The notes beneath the pieces were generated by a model. It worked only from the letters and a program-made list of their open reading frames with translations, had not been told where the DNA came from and did no database searches. From CAG-877 sp045125935 (lineage in GTDB: Bacteria > Bacillota_I > Bacilli_A > RF39 > UBA660), in the NCBI GenBank assembly GCA_045125935.1, contig JBGVNW010000053.1, positions 22,957 to 86,956 of the forward strand: 64,000 nucleotides of DNA, written 5' to 3'. This document shows positions 60,867 through 64,000 of the stretch, piece after piece. A program made the translations under genes and the position numbers. How positions within the stretch are numbered: the first letter of the stretch is position 1; the number at the start of each line of letters is the position of its first letter.

Positions 60867-62101
60867 TATTTTTTTCCTCCTTTTAATTTGTGGATTAGTT
60901 TAAACAAATTATAATGCCAGCTAATTGGTAGTTCAAATTCTCCAATTAACTCTTCAACGTAACCATTAAAACCTCTTTTAAATTCATAGATTCCATAATC
61001 TTTTGGATGTTTGTTAATGTCTGCTGGAATACCATAGAAATTGTGTTTTTTAAAGCCATGTTCAATACCATATTTAATCATCATCCATTGTATTAAATAT
61101 TGTGAGTTAAAACGTAGATATTCTTCATAATTGCCACTTGATAGATAAATTATTTCTGGTTGAATTAAGATAAACATTGAACCTGATAAAGTAATAATAT
61201 CTTTATTGGCAGTCTCTTTTATTTCTTTAGCATCAAAAATTCTTTTATCAATTGATGATATTTCGTTTTCAAGATTCTTCTTTTGACCATCATTATATTT
61301 GGCATCACCTAAATTAGATAATTTTTCATCTTTTTCTTTTCTTTCGGCTTGTAGACGTTCAATATATTCATTTAAATTTAATTCTGTTACATAGTATTTT
61401 ACTTCTCCTTTATCGTGAAGTAAATTATACATCTCTTGATAATATGAAACATCTCGAATAGAAAAGCCTTTTCTTTCTCCTGTTTCAATCATAATATTTT
61501 GGAATTTATCTAATTCATCGTAAGATAATTCTCTAATTGTAATACCATTTTTTTCGGCTTTACGAATAGTATTTCTAGTATTAGGTTTCATTTCTTTTAA
61601 AATTTCATCTTCTGTTTTGCCCTCTAGATTCAAAGAAAACATCCAACCTACTTGTTCCATATTCTCGGTTGGAACTTTTTTAAACCCTAACTCAATTAGT
61701 TGCTCTACAACACTTGTATTATCTATTCCTGCTTCAACTATATTTCCATCAATATCTCTTTCTTTATTAATTAAATATGGATCTATACGTAAGATATAAC
61801 CTTTCTTACTTTTTATATATTTTTTTACTTCTTTAGTGAAAAAATCTAATAATTCTTTATCATTAAAATCTAATAGAAAGCCTCTTGGACTATAAAATTC
61901 AGATGTATTAAAACGTCTTTTATGACTTAAAAGCATTGTAGCAGCAATTAATTTCTTATCTTTTTTTACTCCAACATAATAAGTGTTCCAGTTGGATTTT
62001 TTTCTTAATTTTGAAATTTCTATAGCTGATAAAAATGTTTTTAGAGGATGACTTTCCCAAAACTTTTGATATTCTTTTTCTGTTAATTCTACAAAATTCA
62101 T
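60866..62101 (-). CDS. FemAB/FemX-type peptidoglycan bridge amino acid ligase
   Basis: The 411-residue protein has two GNAT-like halves: FVELTEKEYQKFWESHPL at the start and SGSMFILIQPEIIYLSSGNY near the end, followed by KHNFYGIPADI and GIYEFKRGFNG. A coiled-coil insertion at about residues 240-295 is typical of Fem proteins. It uses aminoacyl-tRNA to extend the interpeptide bridge on lipid II. This suggests a branched wall peptide. AGGAGAATTAAA precedes the ATG. Confidence 0.93.
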   Translation of the reverse strand: MNFVELTEKEYQKFWESHPLKTFLSAIEISKLRKKSNWNTYYVGVKKDKKLIAATMLLSHKRRFNTSEFYSPRGFLLDFNDKELLDFFTKEVKKYIKSKKGYILRIDPYLINKERDIDGNIVEAGIDNTSVVEQLIELGFKKVPTENMEQVGWMFSLNLEGKTEDEILKEMKPNTRNTIRKAEKNGITIRELSYDELDKFQNIMIETGERKGFSIRDVSYYQEMYNLLHDKGEVKYYVTELNLNEYIERLQAERKEKDEKLSNLGDAKYNDGQKKNLENEISSIDKRIFDAKEIKETANKDIITLSGSMFILIQPEIIYLSSGNYEEYLRFNSQYLIQWMMIKYGIEHGFKKHNFYGIPADINKHPKDYGIYEFKRGFNGYVEELIGEFELPISWHYNLFKLIHKLKGGKK

Positions 62102-62114
62102 TTTAATTCTCCTC

Positions 62115-62837
62115 TCATTGTGGTCTTCTTTTAGCTTTATATTTTATTTCTTTTACAAATTCATCTATATCTAAATTAGTTTTATACTTATTTTTATCTT
62201 TATCAATTATTGTTATGATAAATAAAACAATCGTAATAAATAGCATTAATAGTGTTCCGAACAAAATAGTATCAAAGTTTTCTTCTCTTTTTATAGTTGT
62301 ATCTAAATAACTGTTTGTTAGATAATCATTAAAGTTTTCACTAGTGATAACTACTTCATTTTCTACTGGTAGGAAGTTAGTTATATTAGTTATGGCCATT
62401 TCTTTTAATTCATCAGTTATTGCGACTGGATAACCATATACTTTAATTGGATTTGGTTTCTTATCTGTTCTTTCATAAGTATAATCAATTATATCCTTAA
62501 ATTTAGAATAATCACTATCTTTAATAGCAATTAGATATGTATACCAAGCACCAGTATCTTCTTGTTCTATAACGAAGTGGATTGATTTTTTGCTTGTAGA
62601 ATAATATGCAAACTTTTCTGACATTTTGGACACTTCAATATATGCGTATTCATCAGCACTGCTTACTTCTGACCATGATTTCACATCTTGTTTTCGCATA
62701 TATATTTTATAAGAACATACAGAAAGAATTGTTATTACGATTAGGTATACTGAACATAGTAATAATTTAAGCATAATACGCTGTTCTTTACTGAGTTTAG
62801 TTTTTTTCTTATTCTTTTTTATTTTTACTTTTTTCAT
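62115..62837 (-). CDS. Unknown membrane protein (240 aa, two spans)
   Basis: The 240-residue protein begins with a very basic tail (MKKVKIKKNKKKTKLSKEQR), then one membrane span (about 24-45), an outside domain of about 135 residues, a second span (about 190-212) and a charged end. I see no motif. It lies 13 nt before FemX in the operon, so it may serve the envelope. A pattern like EYAYIEVSKMSEKFAYY is the most distinctive part. I do not recognise the family. Confidence 0.68.
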   Translation of the reverse strand: MKKVKIKKNKKKTKLSKEQRIMLKLLLCSVYLIVITILSVCSYKIYMRKQDVKSWSEVSSADEYAYIEVSKMSEKFAYYSTSKKSIHFVIEQEDTGAWYTYLIAIKDSDYSKFKDIIDYTYERTDKKPNPIKVYGYPVAITDELKEMAITNITNFLPVENEVVITSENFNDYLTNSYLDTTIKREENFDTILFGTLLMLFITIVLFIITIIDKDKNKYKTNLDIDEFVKEIKYKAKRRPQ

Positions 62838-62862
62838 AATTTATACCTCAAAGTAAGAAAGA

Positions 62863-63786
62863 TTATTCTTCATTAAATAATCTTTTTATATTTGTCTTTG
62901 GTAGTAACATTTTAATAGATTTATCTACTTTAAAATGAAATTTCCTTAGGTCTGTTTTAAATTCCTCACCATCGATACACCAAGATGTTTTTGGTTGATC
63001 GAGAAACTCTAATTCTAAGTTATCAGTTTGATGATACGTAATTCCTGGCACATCTTTTACATCCATGTTAAATAATTTAACAAATTTTTTCAACATATCT
63101 TTTTTATTTTTGGCCTCTAAAAAGGCAAATTCAAATTTCTTGTCATCCAACTTAATGTCATAATAAATATCATTTACTCCCGCTATACGAGATGAATTGG
63201 TTATAAAGATAAATGAGGCTTTGCTTGTATATTCTTGATTATCTATTTTATATTTTATATTGTATGTATGAATACTATTGCGCAATTGTTTTAAGCCATA
63301 GATTATGTAGGCAATTTTACCATATTTTTTCTTTAAATCACGAGGAGTATTATAGGTCATATCAATATAATCTCCTAAACAAGCAACATAAACAAAAGGT
63401 GTTTCATTAATATAACAAATATCGACATTTTTTACTTTTCCAGTTAATAATAATTCTAAGTTTTTTAAATAATCACTGTTTAATCCATACATACTAGCGA
63501 CATCATTAGTTGTTCCCATAGGCAAGTTTGCTAGAGTTAATTTTTTATTTCTAGCCATGTTACCAGTAACCACTTCATTTAGGGTACCATCACCACCAGC
63601 GCTAATAACTAAATCTATATCATCAGGTAAGTTTTTTACAATTTCGGTAGCATCTTTGGCTTTTTTCGTATATTTTATTTCAGCATCATAACCATATTTT
63701 CTCAATATGTCATAAAAATGTCTTTTACCACCAATGCTTTTTACTTTTCCACTTTCCGGATTCATTATAATTGCGCATTTTCTCAT
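62863..63786 (-). CDS. Diacylglycerol/lipid kinase (DgkB/YegS type)
   Basis: The 307-residue protein has the DAGK catalytic start MNPESGK, SAGGDGTLNEVVTGNM (nucleotide motif), LPMGTTNDVASMYG, and a C-terminal IDGEEF segment. DgkB-type kinases recycle diacylglycerol from teichoic acid synthesis to phosphatidic acid. The first gene in the FemX unit, with 25 nt to the next. The ribosome site before the ATG is weak (AAGGCGATGGTATATAA). It fits with the lipid-linked wall genes. Confidence 0.92.
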   Translation of the reverse strand: MRKCAIIMNPESGKVKSIGGKRHFYDILRKYGYDAEIKYTKKAKDATEIVKNLPDDIDLVISAGGDGTLNEVVTGNMARNKKLTLANLPMGTTNDVASMYGLNSDYLKNLELLLTGKVKNVDICYINETPFVYVACLGDYIDMTYNTPRDLKKKYGKIAYIIYGLKQLRNSIHTYNIKYKIDNQEYTSKASFIFITNSSRIAGVNDIYYDIKLDDKKFEFAFLEAKNKKDMLKKFVKLFNMDVKDVPGITYHQTDNLELEFLDQPKTSWCIDGEEFKTDLRKFHFKVDKSIKMLLPKTNIKRLFNEE

Positions 63787-63866
63787 TTATATACCATCGC
63801 CTTTTTTCCTTATCTATTATATTATATCATTTTTAGAAAATAATACTAGTATTGGATTCAAAAGAA

Positions 63867-63903
63867 AAAAGTACCAAGTTATTAATTCCTTATGTACTTT
63901 TAT
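63867..63903 (-). terminator. Terminator of the gene at the right edge
   Basis: Minus strand AAAAGTAC pairs with GTACTTTT (63894-63901 with 63867-63874), an inner AAGG/CTT-like stem, followed by TTTCTTTTG. Confidence 0.75.
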
Positions 63904-63949
63904 CCTTATTCGCTACTATTCTTTCTTTTTCTATTTATGTTATTAATAT

Positions 63950-64000
63950 TTAGTGTGGTATGTCCATTACTGTAAATCTTTCTTCATTTAAACTATTGTA
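63950..64000 (-). CDS. 3' end of an unidentified gene (window edge)
   Basis: The last 16 codons of a minus-strand frame (…NEERFTVMDIPH) end with TAA at 63950-63952, 47 nt before a good terminator. The frame is open to the window edge. Too little is visible to name it. Confidence 0.5.
   Translation of the reverse strand, partial: YNSLNEERFTVMDIPH

Noticed and set aside
1..64000. Mollicute-type code (TGA as Trp)
   Set aside because: Full-length proteins use TGG for Trp and several conserved genes end with TGA at the expected place.
1..64000. CRISPR array, prophage or intact insertion sequence
   Set aside because: No regularly spaced direct repeats, no phage structural genes, and no transposase motif were found.

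Overview
The window looks like a chromosomal segment of a very AT-rich, endospore-forming, low-GC Gram-positive bacterium, probably an uncultured gut Bacilli/Erysipelotrichia-like lineage. The reasons are: very low GC with strong AGGAGG-type ribosome sites; the dnaG-rpoD-trmK cluster; SpoIIIE next to a YmfF/YmfH peptidase pair, as in Bacillus; a pro-sigma-K gene not interrupted by any element; a SpoIIID-like regulator cut by the left edge; and a YjcZ-like small spore-type protein. TGG encodes Trp and TGA is used as a stop, so the standard bacterial code applies and this is not a Mycoplasma-type code. Only three protein-coding genes are read on the + strand: a YrzE-like protein, arginase and a DUF2624-like ORF. 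I see no tRNA, rRNA, CRISPR array or intact insertion sequence.

Layout, read on the minus strand. 0-34 kb is mostly housekeeping: spoIIID-like, lepA, ymfF/ymfH, deoD and spoIIIE; rpmG, a small protein and efp; a class B PBP with an unknown partner; a 770-bp interval holding a DUF2624-like ORF and a candidate type I toxin-antitoxin module; nfo; two type IV prepilins; a GHL10 hydrolase; YetF; dnaG-rpoD-trmK; an array of four paralogous unknown genes; yqeG-yqeH; a polysaccharide deacetylase; an unknown two-gene operon; sigK; a flippase and a VanZ protein; murE; and arginase. 34.5-36 kb is a gene-poor junction with a GC-richer 100-nt patch in front of a strong terminator, a long hairpin and a decayed LOG-family pseudogene. 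36-64 kb holds pyrH with a probable leader-peptide attenuator, a frameshifted DUF4474 gene, lipid genes (acyl-CoA synthetase, PlsC-type acyltransferase, a lipid kinase), a two-component system followed by a MacB-type ABC exporter, a calcium-type P-ATPase, a PspC/LiaF-like/DUF4097 envelope-stress operon, and a FemX-type bridge ligase operon.

Many genes bear on the cell envelope (PBP, MurE, FemX, deacetylase, flippase, PspC/LiaF, acyltransferase) and several on sporulation. Promoters commonly carry an extended -10 (TGnTATAAT), and terminator hairpins often contain the stop codon of the gene they end. A hand count of sampled lines shows that the strong C-over-G excess on the + strand to the left of about 34 kb nearly vanishes on the right, although almost all genes keep the same orientation.

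The most interesting candidates are the convergent small peptide/antisense RNA pair at 12.1-12.4 kb, the pyrH attenuator at 36.7-36.85 kb, the four-paralogue array at 21.3-23.7 kb and the unexplained GC-rich transcript at 34.6 kb. All functions are inferred from sequence alone; no database search was possible.
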